A stretch of DNA of 64,000 nt from Citricoccus alkalitolerans (lineage in GTDB: Bacteria > Actinomycetota > Actinomycetes > Actinomycetales > Micrococcaceae). The translations under genes were made by a program, and so were the position numbers. Positions 52,097-60,664 of the stretch are shown here, one piece after another. The stretch covers positions 1,116,001 to 1,180,000 of the forward strand of contig NZ_BAAALH010000001.1 in assembly GCF_039528175.1 (NCBI RefSeq), in the 5' to 3' direction. The number at the start of each line of letters is the position of its first letter. Position 1 is the first letter of the stretch. The notes below the pieces were generated by a model that searched no databases, had not been told where the DNA came from, and was given only the letters and a program-made list of their open reading frames with translations.

Positions 52097-52515
52097 TGAT
52101 CACCCTGTCAGGGGCCACCCCACCCACGGAGCAAATCCGAGACCAGATCCGCGGGCTGATTGTCTCGGGGCAGCTGGCAGCCGATCAACGACTCCCCTCC
52201 GTCCGCCAGCTCGCCAAAGACCTCGACGTTGCCGCCGGCACCGTGGCCAAGGCCTACAAAGCACTCGAGAGCGAAGGATTCCTCACCACCCGCACCAGCG
52301 AAGGCACCCGAGTCAGCCGCAGCGCCACCACAACACCGCGACCAGTCCTGGCCGCCGCCCGGCAGCTCGCCGACACCAGCACCCAAGCCGGCACCAGCCT
52401 GGACGACGCCGTCCGCATCCTCCGCGCCATCTGGCCCCCACCACGCACAAACTCAGAAGAGCCAAACACGCACGCCGACTCGGTGACTGACCACAGACCA
52501 GACAACCTCATCTGA
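52096..52515 (+). CDS. GntR-family transcriptional regulator (YtrA subfamily)
   Basis: A 139-residue regulator with a complete GntR winged helix (EQIRDQIRGLIVSGQLAADQ, RLPSVRQLAKDLDVAAGTVA, KAYKALESEGFLTTR). Only a short helical dimerisation tail of about 60 residues follows, without an effector-binding domain, which defines the YtrA subfamily. The start is coupled to the upstream membrane-protein gene (TGATG). It probably represses this operon through the dyad at 51145-51159. A large open frame through the membrane-protein gene is a shadow and not part of the protein. Confidence 0.88.
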   Translation: MITLSGATPPTEQIRDQIRGLIVSGQLAADQRLPSVRQLAKDLDVAAGTVAKAYKALESEGFLTTRTSEGTRVSRSATTTPRPVLAAARQLADTSTQAGTSLDDAVRILRAIWPPPRTNSEEPNTHADSVTDHRPDNLI

Positions 52516-52771
52516 AGCCCTGCAGAATTAGCGATGCTCGGCCCCACAAATAGCATCCCGATGAAGGATGGGTCATCAGGTGTGCATTTGCCGAGATGGA
52601 CCACCTCGACCGTTTCTGTAGTTTGCCGAGCAGTTTGTCCATCGTTTAAGCCGTTGCCTTGAAGTGTCGTACATCACATTTAGACTTCGGGGAGGCCTCG
52701 GTCACCGACGATTGGGGTTTCCACCAGCACCTATGCCGCCGTGGCAACACGGGAGAACCTCCAGGAGAATC

Positions 52772-53947
52772 ATGAAGTCCACCACATCGACCAACCGGCG
52801 TCGGCGCCTCGCAGCCGTCGTGACCGCCGCTTCACTGATGCTCGCCGTTCCGGCTGGGGTCGCACCCGCCATGGCGGACGCGAACTTCCCGTCCCCCAAC
52901 GGCCAGACCAACATCTCCAGTATCCTGACCTATGCCGACGTGGAGAAGGAACTGAAGAAGCTGGAGAAGACCTCTCGCTTCAACGTCGACGTCTTCACCC
53001 TCGCCGAGGCCGGCACATCGGTGAGTACTTCAGAACAGGGCCGTGACCTCTACGTAGCCACCGTTGGGACAGGGCCGGAGGACGTCTGGCTTCAAGGACG
53101 AATCCACGGCAACGAACCCTATGGCACGGATTCTCTACTGACCCTGCTCAAGGACCTGGGGACGAACGGATCATCGGATTACGACCTGCTGCGTGAGAAG
53201 TACACCTTCCACATCATCCCGATGTACAACCCAGACGGTGCCGAGGAGAACATCCGCCACACGATCCTGTGGGACGACGTGACCGGAACCCCTCAGCTCG
53301 GTGGGAACGGAGGTGAACAGCGCATCGATCTCAACCGGGACTGGACAGAGAACGGCTTCGCAGCCAAGGAATCCTTGGCCTTTTACGAGTACTGGACCAT
53401 GGTGGATCCGGACTTCGGGGTGGACATCCACCACCAGGGCCTGAAGAAGGAATGGGGAACAGGTGACGATGTGACGTTGTCTCTCGGCATTTCCTTGGCA
53501 CCTGGTGGGCCCACCTTGCCCGGTCTTGAAGACGGCGCCTATGACGTGTTGACCCGTCAGATGCTCGTGCATGTCTACGACGAACTATCGAAGTACGGAT
53601 CCATCAACATAGATCGGTATCAGGTAGGCGACGGACTGGAGATCGACATCAAGGGCGGCGTCGTCTCAGCCATGATGCTGGGCCTGAACTATCAAGGGCT
53701 GAACCCGGAAGGCCACAGCAACCCGGTCGTGTTCTTTGAGACGAGTGGAAACACCTCCGATGGCAGCCTGGGCCAGAAGGCCCGCGGAAAGTCAGTCCGA
53801 CAGAACGAGTTGGCACTGAAGGAGCTCCTGCTCGGGATGGCCACGGGAGAGGTACAGCAAGAGGATCCGGAACGGTGGGAGGACATCCCGCACCAGCCAG
53901 TGACCGGATACCAGACGGACTACGCCGGGGTCATCCCGGCCCAGTAG
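52772..53947 (+). CDS. secreted M14-family zinc carboxypeptidase
   Basis: A 391-residue secreted peptidase. The signal peptide is MKSTTSTNRRRRLAAVVTAA, SLMLAVPAGVAPAMADA with cleavage after A-M-A or A-D-A. The M14 motifs follow: GRIHGNEPYGTDSLL (zinc His and Glu), MYNPDGAEENIRHTI, RIDLNRDW (Arg and Asn binding the substrate carboxylate), DIHHQG (third zinc ligand) and NPVVFFETSGNT (catalytic Glu). It should be exported and act on peptides or peptidoglycan cross-links. AGGAG lies four to five bases before ATG 52772. A strong terminator follows. It is monocistronic. Confidence 0.9.
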   Translation: MKSTTSTNRRRRLAAVVTAASLMLAVPAGVAPAMADANFPSPNGQTNISSILTYADVEKELKKLEKTSRFNVDVFTLAEAGTSVSTSEQGRDLYVATVGTGPEDVWLQGRIHGNEPYGTDSLLTLLKDLGTNGSSDYDLLREKYTFHIIPMYNPDGAEENIRHTILWDDVTGTPQLGGNGGEQRIDLNRDWTENGFAAKESLAFYEYWTMVDPDFGVDIHHQGLKKEWGTGDDVTLSLGISLAPGGPTLPGLEDGAYDVLTRQMLVHVYDELSKYGSINIDRYQVGDGLEIDIKGGVVSAMMLGLNYQGLNPEGHSNPVVFFETSGNTSDGSLGQKARGKSVRQNELALKELLLGMATGEVQQEDPERWEDIPHQPVTGYQTDYAGVIPAQ

Positions 53948-53958
53948 GGGAAACACCG

Positions 53959-53990
53959 GGGGTCCTCCTGTCATGCGGCAGGAGGACCCC
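53959..53990 (+). terminator. terminator of the M14 peptidase gene
   Basis: GGGGTCCTCCTG, an 8-base loop, and CAGGAGGACCCC give a perfect 12-bp stem 11 bases after the stop codon. The flanks (GGGGAAACACC and GGTGTTCCC) extend the pairing with a bulge. Confidence 0.85.
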
Positions 53991-54051
53991 TGCCCTGGTG
54001 TTCCCTTCCCTGCCGCGAAGGCGCACATGTCCTCCGCTGCGCGGGCGGCGT

Positions 54052-54429
54052 TCAACCTAACTGGGCGAAAGCCTCGGCTTTGCGGGTCGGCCCGGCCACC
54101 AGGAGAGTGTCGTCGGCTTGGAGGATGTAGTCACGGTCCGGATAGATCCATTCGCCCTGGTCCTTCACGGCGACGACGGAGACGCCCCGTTCGGCTCGGA
54201 GCCGGAACTCTGCCAGTTCACGACCGACATAGCGCTGTGGGACGCCGGTGCGGACGATAGAGAAGCCCGGCTCGACCTCCACGTAGTCCTCCATGGATAT
54301 CCGGACCAGGTGGGCCAGTCGGCGGCCCATGTCCCGTTCGGGATGGACGACGTGCTGGATACCGAGCTGACGCAGGATCGTCTCGTGAGCATCGTCGTTG
54401 GCCTTGGCCCAGATGTTCTCGATGCCGAA
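54052..54429 (-). pseudogene. 3' part of a TrkA/KtrA-like potassium uptake regulator
   Basis: From about residue 107 of the frame the translation reads IENIWAKANDDAHETILRQL, GIQHVVHPERDMGRRLAHLV, then GVSVVAVKDQGEWIYPDRDY and ILQADDTLLVAGP. This is the end of an RCK_N and a complete RCK_C domain of a KtrA-type protein. The nucleotide-binding first 100 or so residues (G-x-G-x-x-G) are missing; the preceding frame is unrelated. A piece reading AQVIVLGF in another frame near 54455 may be a trace of the lost Rossmann start. No KtrB gene is near. A degenerate gene. Confidence 0.7.
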
Positions 54430-54845
54430 GCGATCGCGGCCAGAAACCCCAGGACTATCACCTGGGCCGGCTTCCAATGCGGCCGGCGAGGCACTAGCCG
54501 AAAGGCCGGCCGACGTGCCGCACGGAGAAGATTCCGCCGGGGCCGGGACTGGGGCAAGGTTACGAGGGAACAAGCTACTCCTGCTCGAACCGTGTTGACT
54601 AGCGAGAGATTCGAAACGTGCGTCACGTGTTCCAGGAATGCCGCTCGCAAGACTCCTTCGAGGCCAGCGGACTCGACCATGGAACCAGTCCCCCGATGAT
54701 GGCGAACGGATTGGACCTCCCCTGCGGATGTCCGCTTCCAAGGCTCAATGGGGATGCGAGGACGGGCAGCAGAGCAGGATAGGAGTCTTCCCGGAGGGGC
54801 TCGGCTCCCTACCGTTAGACCTGACAGCGAGGACGGTGACCGGGC

Positions 54846-55619
54846 ATGACGGATGCCAAGACGGCCGCGGAGCCGATGCCCCAGATCGTCGACCGCGCCA
54901 CCTGGACAGACGCGAGAGCGGTGTTGCTCCATCAGGAAAAGGCGTTGACCCGGATGAAGGATGCGGTCAGCGCGGCACGTCGCAGGATGCCCATGGTGGA
55001 GGTGCACTCCGACTATGCCTTCGAAGGACTTCAGGGCCGCGTCGGTCTGCTCGATCTGTTCGAGGGCCGGCCACAGTTGATCGTGCAACACTTCATGTTC
55101 GGCCCCGACTGGGATGAGGGCTGTGACGGGTGCTCGATGATGGCTGAGCACATCGGCCCACTGTCGCACCTGCACGCCCGCCGGACATCCTTCGCGTTGA
55201 CTTCGAGGGCTCCCCTGGCGAAACTTCAGTCGTTCCAGACGCGCATGGGGTGGCAGTTGCCTTGGTACTCCACGAGGGGGAGCTCCTTCAACGAGGACTT
55301 CGGTGCCACCTCCGACGGCGAAGAGCACCAAGCCGTCAGCGTCTTCTTCCGCACCGACGGCCGCATCTTCCATACCTGGTCAACCTACGACCGTGGTGAG
55401 GAACCCTTCATGGTGGTGTTCGATCTACTCGACCTCACCCCGTTCGGACGGCAGGAGACGTGGGAGAACTCCCCGCCCGGCTGGCCCCAGGAACCGACCT
55501 ATTCATGGATGCGCCTGAGTGACCGCTACGAGAACTCGACCAGCACCGCTTGCCAGCACCACACCGCAGATCAAACCCCACCGATGCCCTCAGGGCGAGA
55601 CATAACGACATCTCAATAG
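54846..55619 (+). CDS. DUF899-family protein (thioredoxin-like fold)
   Basis: A 257-residue protein of the DUF899 family: the N-terminal VDRATWTDARAVLLHQEKAL, then RRMPMVEVHSDYAFEG, LLDLFEGRPQLIVQHFMFGP, DWDEGCDGCSMMAEHIG with the C-x-x-C pair, and VSVFFRTDGRIFHTWSTYDR. The family is thioredoxin-like with a redox C-x-x-C but without a known substrate. ATG 54846 has GAGGACGG upstream. It is convergent with the DUF6458 gene, the last 7 bases overlapping. Confidence 0.85.
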   Translation: MTDAKTAAEPMPQIVDRATWTDARAVLLHQEKALTRMKDAVSAARRRMPMVEVHSDYAFEGLQGRVGLLDLFEGRPQLIVQHFMFGPDWDEGCDGCSMMAEHIGPLSHLHARRTSFALTSRAPLAKLQSFQTRMGWQLPWYSTRGSSFNEDFGATSDGEEHQAVSVFFRTDGRIFHTWSTYDRGEEPFMVVFDLLDLTPFGRQETWENSPPGWPQEPTYSWMRLSDRYENSTSTACQHHTADQTPPMPSGRDITTSQ

Positions 55620-55867
55620 TCGCGCGTCTCGTCCCGGCGAATCGACTCTCCGGTGTGCGGGTCCTGTACGGTTCTGGACTCGCTGATTCGGCGGTTCGCC
55701 GAGCTGGCGACCCCCATCTGAATCAGGGACACGATGAACAACAGGGCACCGGCGGCCATGAGGATGTAACCGGCCACCGTCAGGTCGAACCCGGCGATGG
55801 CATCCTGGACCGCGAAGCTCAGGATGGCCCCCAAGGCCATGAGGACAATGGCAGAACCGAATTTCAT
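55613..55867 (-). CDS. DUF6458-family small membrane protein
   Basis: An 84-residue protein with two helices separated by a short loop (GSAIVLMALGAILSFAVQDA and LTVAGYILMAAGALLFIVSL) and a polar C-terminus (RISESRTVQDPHTGESIRRD). This two-helix architecture with G-x-D-L between the helices is the DUF6458 family, found widely in actinobacteria and without known function. GGAGA precedes the ATG at 55865-55867 with a good spacing. Convergent with the DUF899 gene. Confidence 0.85.
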   Translation of the reverse strand: MKFGSAIVLMALGAILSFAVQDAIAGFDLTVAGYILMAAGALLFIVSLIQMGVASSANRRISESRTVQDPHTGESIRRDETRDY

Positions 55868-56106
55868 GGGTCTCCTTCTCGCCGGTCTCGGCAGTTCTTC
55901 CGGCCGTCTCGGCAGGTCGTCACGGCCGTCGTCCGCGCCACCCTACGGGCAGAGTCGCACGCTCTCAAGGCTCTTTGGGCCCGCGGGATCCAGATGGCCT
56001 GACGCCGCGTCCCGGAACCTGCTCACGCCTGTACGTGGGCGACTGCGGGTGAGACCATGACGGTTCAGAACCGGCTCACCGTCCCTTCAACTCCAGGATT
56101 CAACGC

Positions 56107-56544
56107 ATGTCCATCAGATTCGAGAACGTCGGCATCGCCGTGCGGGACCTGGAGGCGACGATCGCCTTCTTCGCCGACCTGGGACTGACCGTCCTGGGAC
56201 GGGACACGGTCAGTGGTCAGTGGGCGGACACCGCGGTGGGCCTCGACGGCAACCATGCCAGCATCGCCATGCTCCAGACGCCGGACGGCAACGGCCGCCT
56301 CGAACTCTTCGAGTACCTCCACCCCGAAGCCATCGAGACCGAACCCACCCAGCCGCACGAGATCGGGATGCACCGCGTCGCCTTCTCCGTGGACGACCTC
56401 GACGAGGCCCTCGAGATCGCCGCGCGGCACGGTTGCCACCCGCTCCGCGGCGTGGCGACCTACGAGGACGTGTACAGGCTCACGTACGTCCGAGGCCCCA
56501 GCGGCATCCTCGTGATGCTCGCCCAGGACCTGACGAAAGCGTGA
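56107..56544 (+). CDS. VOC-family (glyoxalase-like) protein
   Basis: A 145-residue single-domain metalloenzyme-type protein. MSIRFENVGIAVRDLEATIA opens the first beta-alpha-beta-beta-beta module and MHRVAFSVDDLDEALEIAAR the second. Glu in LELFEYLHPE and the end LTYVRGPSGILVMLAQDL are typical of the vicinal oxygen chelate fold. The substrate (lactoylglutathione-like, dioxygenase or drug) cannot be told. It is convergent with hisS, 8 bases apart, and marks the right edge of the accessory region. Confidence 0.85.
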   Translation: MSIRFENVGIAVRDLEATIAFFADLGLTVLGRDTVSGQWADTAVGLDGNHASIAMLQTPDGNGRLELFEYLHPEAIETEPTQPHEIGMHRVAFSVDDLDEALEIAARHGCHPLRGVATYEDVYRLTYVRGPSGILVMLAQDLTKA

Positions 56545-56552
56545 CGCGGACC

Positions 56553-57917
56553 TCAGCCCTCCAGGACCTGGGGCCGCACGTCCTCGGCCGGGGGCATCCA
56601 GCTAGCGGGGTCGGCGTCAACCTGCTCACCGGACCGGATGTCCTTGACCTGGTGCTCGGCCGTACCGTCCTCCCCCACGGACGTGAACCAGACGTACGGG
56701 ATGCCGCGCTTGTCCGCGTACTTGATCTGCTTGCCGAACTTCTCGGCGGACACGGCCACCTCGGCGGGGATCCCCCGGGCGCGCAGGGACTGCGCGGTGT
56801 CCTGCGCGGCCGACCAGTCGTCGTCGTGCGTCAGGGCGATGTAGACGGCCGTCGGCACGGAGCGGGTGGCACTGGCCATCTGTTGGGAGAAGATGCGCAT
56901 CATGAGCCGGGTCACGCCGATGGAGAGTCCCACGCCCGGGAACGTACGGTTTCCCTTGGATGCCAGGGCGTCATAGCGGCCGCCGGAACAGATGGAACCG
57001 AGCTGCTCATGGCCCACCAACACGGTCTCGTAGACCGTTCCCGTGTAGTAGTCGAGTCCGCGGGCAATGGACAGGTCCGCCACGGCGCGCCCGGGGGCGC
57101 GCCGGTGCAATTCGCCGACGACGCCGGCCAGCTCCTCGAGCCCTTCCTCCAGCAGCTCGTGGGTCACCCCCAGGGCGCGGACCTGCTCCACGAAGGACGT
57201 GTCCTCGGTGCGGATCGCCGCCAGGGCGAGGGCCTGCGTGGCCTGGTCCTCGGTGGCACCGAGTTCGGACTGGAGCAGTCGGGACACCTCGGCCGCGCCG
57301 ATCTTCTCCAGCTTGTCGATGTTGCGCAGCACCCCGGCGGTGTCCTCGAGGCCGAGCCCGCGGTAAAAGCCCTCGGCGAGCTTGCGATTGTTGATGCGGA
57401 TGGTGAAGTCGCCGATCGGCAGGGCCCCGAGGGCCTCGGCCATCACGAGGGCGACGTCCACGTCGGATCGAAATGGCAGTGTGCCGTCCCCCACCACGTC
57501 GATGTCCGCCTGGGTGAACTCGCGGGCCCGGCCCTCCTGGGGACGCTCACCACGCCAGACCTTCTGGATCTGGTACCGGCGGAACGGGAAGGACAGGTGC
57601 CCGGCGTTCTCCACCACGTATCGGGCGAAGGGCACCGTCAGGTCGAAGTGCAGCGCCAGGCGATTCGGGTCCTGGGCGTCCTGGGCCCGCGCCGTTCCCT
57701 GATCCGCGTCTGCCTGCAGCCGCGAGACCGCATAGACCTCTTTGTCAATCTCGCCCTTGCGCAGCAGCTGACCGAGGGTCTCCACGGCGCGGGTCTCGAT
57801 GGAGGAGAAGCCATGCAGCTCGAAGGTGTTCCGCAGGGTGTCCAGCACATGCTGTTCCACGATCCGCTCGGCGGGAAGCCACTCGTGGAAACCGGACAGG
57901 GATGCCTTGCGGGACAT
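56553..57917 (-). CDS. hisS: histidyl-tRNA synthetase
   Basis: Class II synthetase charging tRNA-His. The 454 residues have SLSGFHEWLPAERIVEQHVL at the start, motif 2 in FPFRRYQIQKVWRGERPQEG (with REFTQADIDVVG), and the histidine-specific segment DLSIARGLDYYTGTVYETV. GSICSGGRYDALASKG, motif 3 GVGLSIGVTRLMMRIF and an anticodon-binding C-terminal domain follow. Complete. It lies divergent from the DUF349 gene (136 bases) in the conserved actinobacterial order hisS, DUF349, relA, secF. Confidence 0.95.
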   Translation of the reverse strand: MSRKASLSGFHEWLPAERIVEQHVLDTLRNTFELHGFSSIETRAVETLGQLLRKGEIDKEVYAVSRLQADADQGTARAQDAQDPNRLALHFDLTVPFARYVVENAGHLSFPFRRYQIQKVWRGERPQEGRAREFTQADIDVVGDGTLPFRSDVDVALVMAEALGALPIGDFTIRINNRKLAEGFYRGLGLEDTAGVLRNIDKLEKIGAAEVSRLLQSELGATEDQATQALALAAIRTEDTSFVEQVRALGVTHELLEEGLEELAGVVGELHRRAPGRAVADLSIARGLDYYTGTVYETVLVGHEQLGSICSGGRYDALASKGNRTFPGVGLSIGVTRLMMRIFSQQMASATRSVPTAVYIALTHDDDWSAAQDTAQSLRARGIPAEVAVSAEKFGKQIKYADKRGIPYVWFTSVGEDGTAEHQVKDIRSGEQVDADPASWMPPAEDVRPQVLEG

Positions 57918-58053
57918 GGGCCACCTTCTGTAGGAACTGCTGGGGGGACATTCGGCTCCCCATTCTAGGTCCAGCCGGTACGCTGGACGTGACCGTATCC
58001 ACTATTCCCTGCGGCCGCGCGCCGGTGCAGGGCACCAGCAGAGAGTTCTAGCG

Positions 58054-59799
58054 GTGACCACCAGTCAAGAATCCGACGACCAGCAGTCCACCCAGCGGAC
58101 CTCTGACGAGGCCCCCGTGGCCGCGTCCGAGCAGTCCGCCCCACACACTCCGGAGCAGGTAGCAGGGCAGGCGACCGAACCCGCCGCCGACCCCGCTGAG
58201 TCTGCGGTGCCAACCGAGGCCCCGGCCCAGGCCGAGGAACAGGTGTCCGCCGCGGAAGAGGAGACCGAGGCCGTGTTGGCCTCCGTCGAGGCGACCGAGG
58301 CACCTTCGGTCGACCCCGCGCCCAGCGATGAGGTGACCTCGGCTCCCGCGCCCAGCGAGGAGGCCTCGACACCGGCGCCTAGCGAAGAGGCCTCGGCTCC
58401 CGCGGCCCCGAAGCCCGGCGTGCCGAAACCCGGCAAGGCCCCGAAGCCCTCCCATCTGCCGCGTCCCGCCACCCCGGCTGGCCAGGGGAAGGCACCCGCG
58501 GCCACCGCTCCCGTCTCACCGATGCCTGCACCCAGCTTCACCACTCCCCTGGAGGATGCCGCGAAGTTCGCGAAGGTCAGCGACGACGGCCACGTCATCC
58601 TGATCGACGGCGCTGAGGAGCACCCGGTCGGCCAGTTCCCGGACGGCACCAAGGACGAGGCCCTCGCGTACTTCAGCCGGAAGTACGACGAGGTCGTCTC
58701 CCAGGTCATGCTCCTCGAGCAGCGCGTGGCCACGGGCGCACCGGCGGGCGAGATCCAGAAGACCCTGGGCCACTTGCGCCAGACCATCGGCGAACGGGGC
58801 ATGGTGGGTGACATGCCCGCCCTGCGCGCCCGCGTCGAGGCATTGCAGACCCGGTTGGACGATCTCAAGTTGGCCGAGAAGCTGGCCCTGGAGAAGGCGC
58901 AGGCCGAGCAGCTGGCCACCCGCGAGGCAATCGTGGCCGAAGCCGAGGAACTGGCCGCGAAGGACCCTCAGCAGGTGCAGTGGAAGCAGGCCAGCGCCCG
59001 CATGGCTGAGCTGTTCGAGAACTGGAAGTCCGCGCAGAAGGCCGGTCCCCGCCTTGGCAAGTCGGTCGAGGACGGCCTGTGGAAGCGATTCCGTACGGCC
59101 CGCACCACGCACGACAAGCACCGCCGAGCCTTCTTCTCCCAACTGGACGCCACCAACTCCAAGGCCAAAGCCGCCAAGGAGAAGCTGATCGCCCGCGCCG
59201 AGGCCCTTTCCACCTCGACCGACTGGGGACCCACGGCCGGCGCCTACCGGGACCTCATGGACGAGTGGAAGGCTGCCCCGCGCGCTTCCCGCAAGGAGGA
59301 CGATGCCCTCTGGGCCCGCTTCCGCGCTGCGCAGGACGTCTTCTTCAACGCCCGCAAGGCGACCAACGAGGAGATCGACAAGGAATACGGCGAGAACCTC
59401 AAGGTCAAGGAGCAGATCCTGGCCGAGGGGCAGAAGCTGTTGCCAGTGAAGGACGTCAAGGCCGCTCGCAAGGTCCTGAACGATCTGCGGGGCCGCTGGG
59501 AGGACGCCGGGCGGGTGCCCCGCAAGGATGTCACCCGCATGGAGTCCGCGTTCCGGAAGCTGGAGGAAGGCCTGAAGTCGGCCGAGGACGAGCACTGGCG
59601 CAAGACCAACCCCGAGACCAAGGCCCGGACGAACTCCGCCCTGACCCAGCTCGAGGACAAGGTCGCCGAACTCGAGGATGATCTGGCCAAGGCCCAGTCC
59701 AAGGGTGACGCCAAGGCCATCGCCAAGGCGCAGGAAGCGCTCGATGCCCGCAAGATGTGGCTCGAGACCCTGCAGAAGTCGGCTCAGGGACTGCGCTGA
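58054..59799 (+). CDS. DUF349-repeat protein
   Basis: A 581-residue protein conserved between hisS and relA in actinobacteria. The first 160 residues or so are low-complexity, rich in Pro, Ala, Ser and Glu, with an imperfect repeat (A-P-S-E-E-A-S). The rest contains several DUF349 modules of helical coiled-coil type (AELFENWKSAQKAGPRLGKS; YRDLMDEWKAAPRASRKEDD; LNDLRGRWEDAGRVPRKDVT) and ends ALDARKMWLETLQKSAQGLR. No catalytic motif. Start is GTG at 58054. A strong terminator follows. Role unknown; the modules suggest an elongated helical structure. Confidence 0.85.
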   Translation: MTTSQESDDQQSTQRTSDEAPVAASEQSAPHTPEQVAGQATEPAADPAESAVPTEAPAQAEEQVSAAEEETEAVLASVEATEAPSVDPAPSDEVTSAPAPSEEASTPAPSEEASAPAAPKPGVPKPGKAPKPSHLPRPATPAGQGKAPAATAPVSPMPAPSFTTPLEDAAKFAKVSDDGHVILIDGAEEHPVGQFPDGTKDEALAYFSRKYDEVVSQVMLLEQRVATGAPAGEIQKTLGHLRQTIGERGMVGDMPALRARVEALQTRLDDLKLAEKLALEKAQAEQLATREAIVAEAEELAAKDPQQVQWKQASARMAELFENWKSAQKAGPRLGKSVEDGLWKRFRTARTTHDKHRRAFFSQLDATNSKAKAAKEKLIARAEALSTSTDWGPTAGAYRDLMDEWKAAPRASRKEDDALWARFRAAQDVFFNARKATNEEIDKEYGENLKVKEQILAEGQKLLPVKDVKAARKVLNDLRGRWEDAGRVPRKDVTRMESAFRKLEEGLKSAEDEHWRKTNPETKARTNSALTQLEDKVAELEDDLAKAQSKGDAKAIAKAQEALDARKMWLETLQKSAQGLR

Positions 59800-59864
59800 C
59801 CCGCTGACATCGGGTGGGCCCCGTGTGGATTCCTGTGAATCCCTCGTTGAGTCCTGCATTGTCC

Positions 59865-59901
59865 ACAGCTGTGGCCCGGCTCCGTGCCGGGCCACAGCTG
59901 T
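59865..59901 (+). terminator. terminator of the DUF349 gene
   Basis: ACAGCTGTGGCCCGGC, loop TCCGT, GCCGGGCCACAGCTGT: a perfect 16-bp stem, 65 bases after the stop, followed by TTCTG. The inverted repeat is long enough to be a protein site too, but its position fits termination. Confidence 0.8.
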
Positions 59902-59919
59902 TTCTGCGACGCTGGGACG

Positions 59920-60600
59920 GTGACCCTGACCGCTGCACCCGGCACTGCATCCCCTGCTGGACGCCCTGCTGAATCCGCCGTCCAGCCCACCCGCGGACCG
60001 ACGGTGGCGAATCCCGGCGTCGAGCCGATGGAGTTCCTGGTGCCCGGACTCCCCTATGCCGGTCCGGAGCTCCGGGGCATGGAGCTCTCCGGTTTGATCG
60101 TCCACGTCATCGGGGACCTGTACGTGGAGGCCGACCAGCCCGGTTCGGGGGCGGCGGCACCGAGGATGCGGGCGGCGGCGGTGCTCCGGCTCGCCGCGCC
60201 CGTCGTCGCGGGCCGGTGGGCGGCCATGGGATTGACGGCGGCCTGGGTGCTCGCGGGCGGGCCGCCACCGGCGGCGCTGGAGGCCTCCGTGCAACGTTTC
60301 CACCGGATCCCGCTGCAGCCGCTGTCCGTCGGGCTGCGGTTGGAACAGTCTGACGCCGCGAGCCAACCGGCCGACGTCGTGGACGCCTTCGGATTGCCGT
60401 GCACGAGCGTGGAGCGGACCATCGAGGACTTGCTGCGCCGCGCCGGGGACCCTCACCGGGCTGCGGCGGCGATGACCGCGGCGGCGCGACTGCTGCCGCT
60501 GACCGATACAGTCGCGCTCCGGGACCGGTTCGAATCCCGCCGCAAACGGTGCGGCATGGCAACAGCCAGGCGAGCATTGGAGCGCCTGCTGCCGGGGTGA
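59920..60600 (+). CDS. AbiEi-like protein of unknown function
   Basis: From GTG 59920 a 226-residue protein: AAPRMRAAAVLRLAAPVVAG, then RWAAMGLTAAWVLAGGPPP and FHRIPLQPLSVGLRL. The end is FGLPCTSVERTIEDLLRRAG, with T-S-x-x-R-T-I-x-D-L as in AbiEi-type antitoxin-like C-terminal domains of type IV systems. No AbiEii-type toxin gene is adjacent, and proteins of this kind occur between DUF349 and relA in Micrococcaceae. The frame runs upstream into the terminator hairpin, so the start lies at GTG 59920 or ATG 60028 (MEFLVPG). Confidence 0.65.
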   Translation: MTLTAAPGTASPAGRPAESAVQPTRGPTVANPGVEPMEFLVPGLPYAGPELRGMELSGLIVHVIGDLYVEADQPGSGAAAPRMRAAAVLRLAAPVVAGRWAAMGLTAAWVLAGGPPPAALEASVQRFHRIPLQPLSVGLRLEQSDAASQPADVVDAFGLPCTSVERTIEDLLRRAGDPHRAAAAMTAAARLLPLTDTVALRDRFESRRKRCGMATARRALERLLPG

Positions 60601-60664
60601 GACCCAGTCGGCCCTAGAACTCCGTCAGCCTGGACTATCTGTCCTTCTGAGGAATCGGCCGGTC

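Noticed and set aside
58294..58420. Short repeat in the DUF349 gene considered as a tandem repeat element
   Set aside because: It is a low-complexity protein segment (A-P-S-E-E-A-S), in frame and within coding sequence.
58516..60456. 646-codon open frame on the minus strand
   Set aside because: Antisense of the DUF349 and AbiEi-like genes, both with much better coding evidence on the plus strand.
59920..60600. Type IV toxin-antitoxin pair
   Set aside because: Only an AbiEi-like domain is seen, no AbiEii-like nucleotidyltransferase lies beside it, and the gene sits in a conserved housekeeping order.
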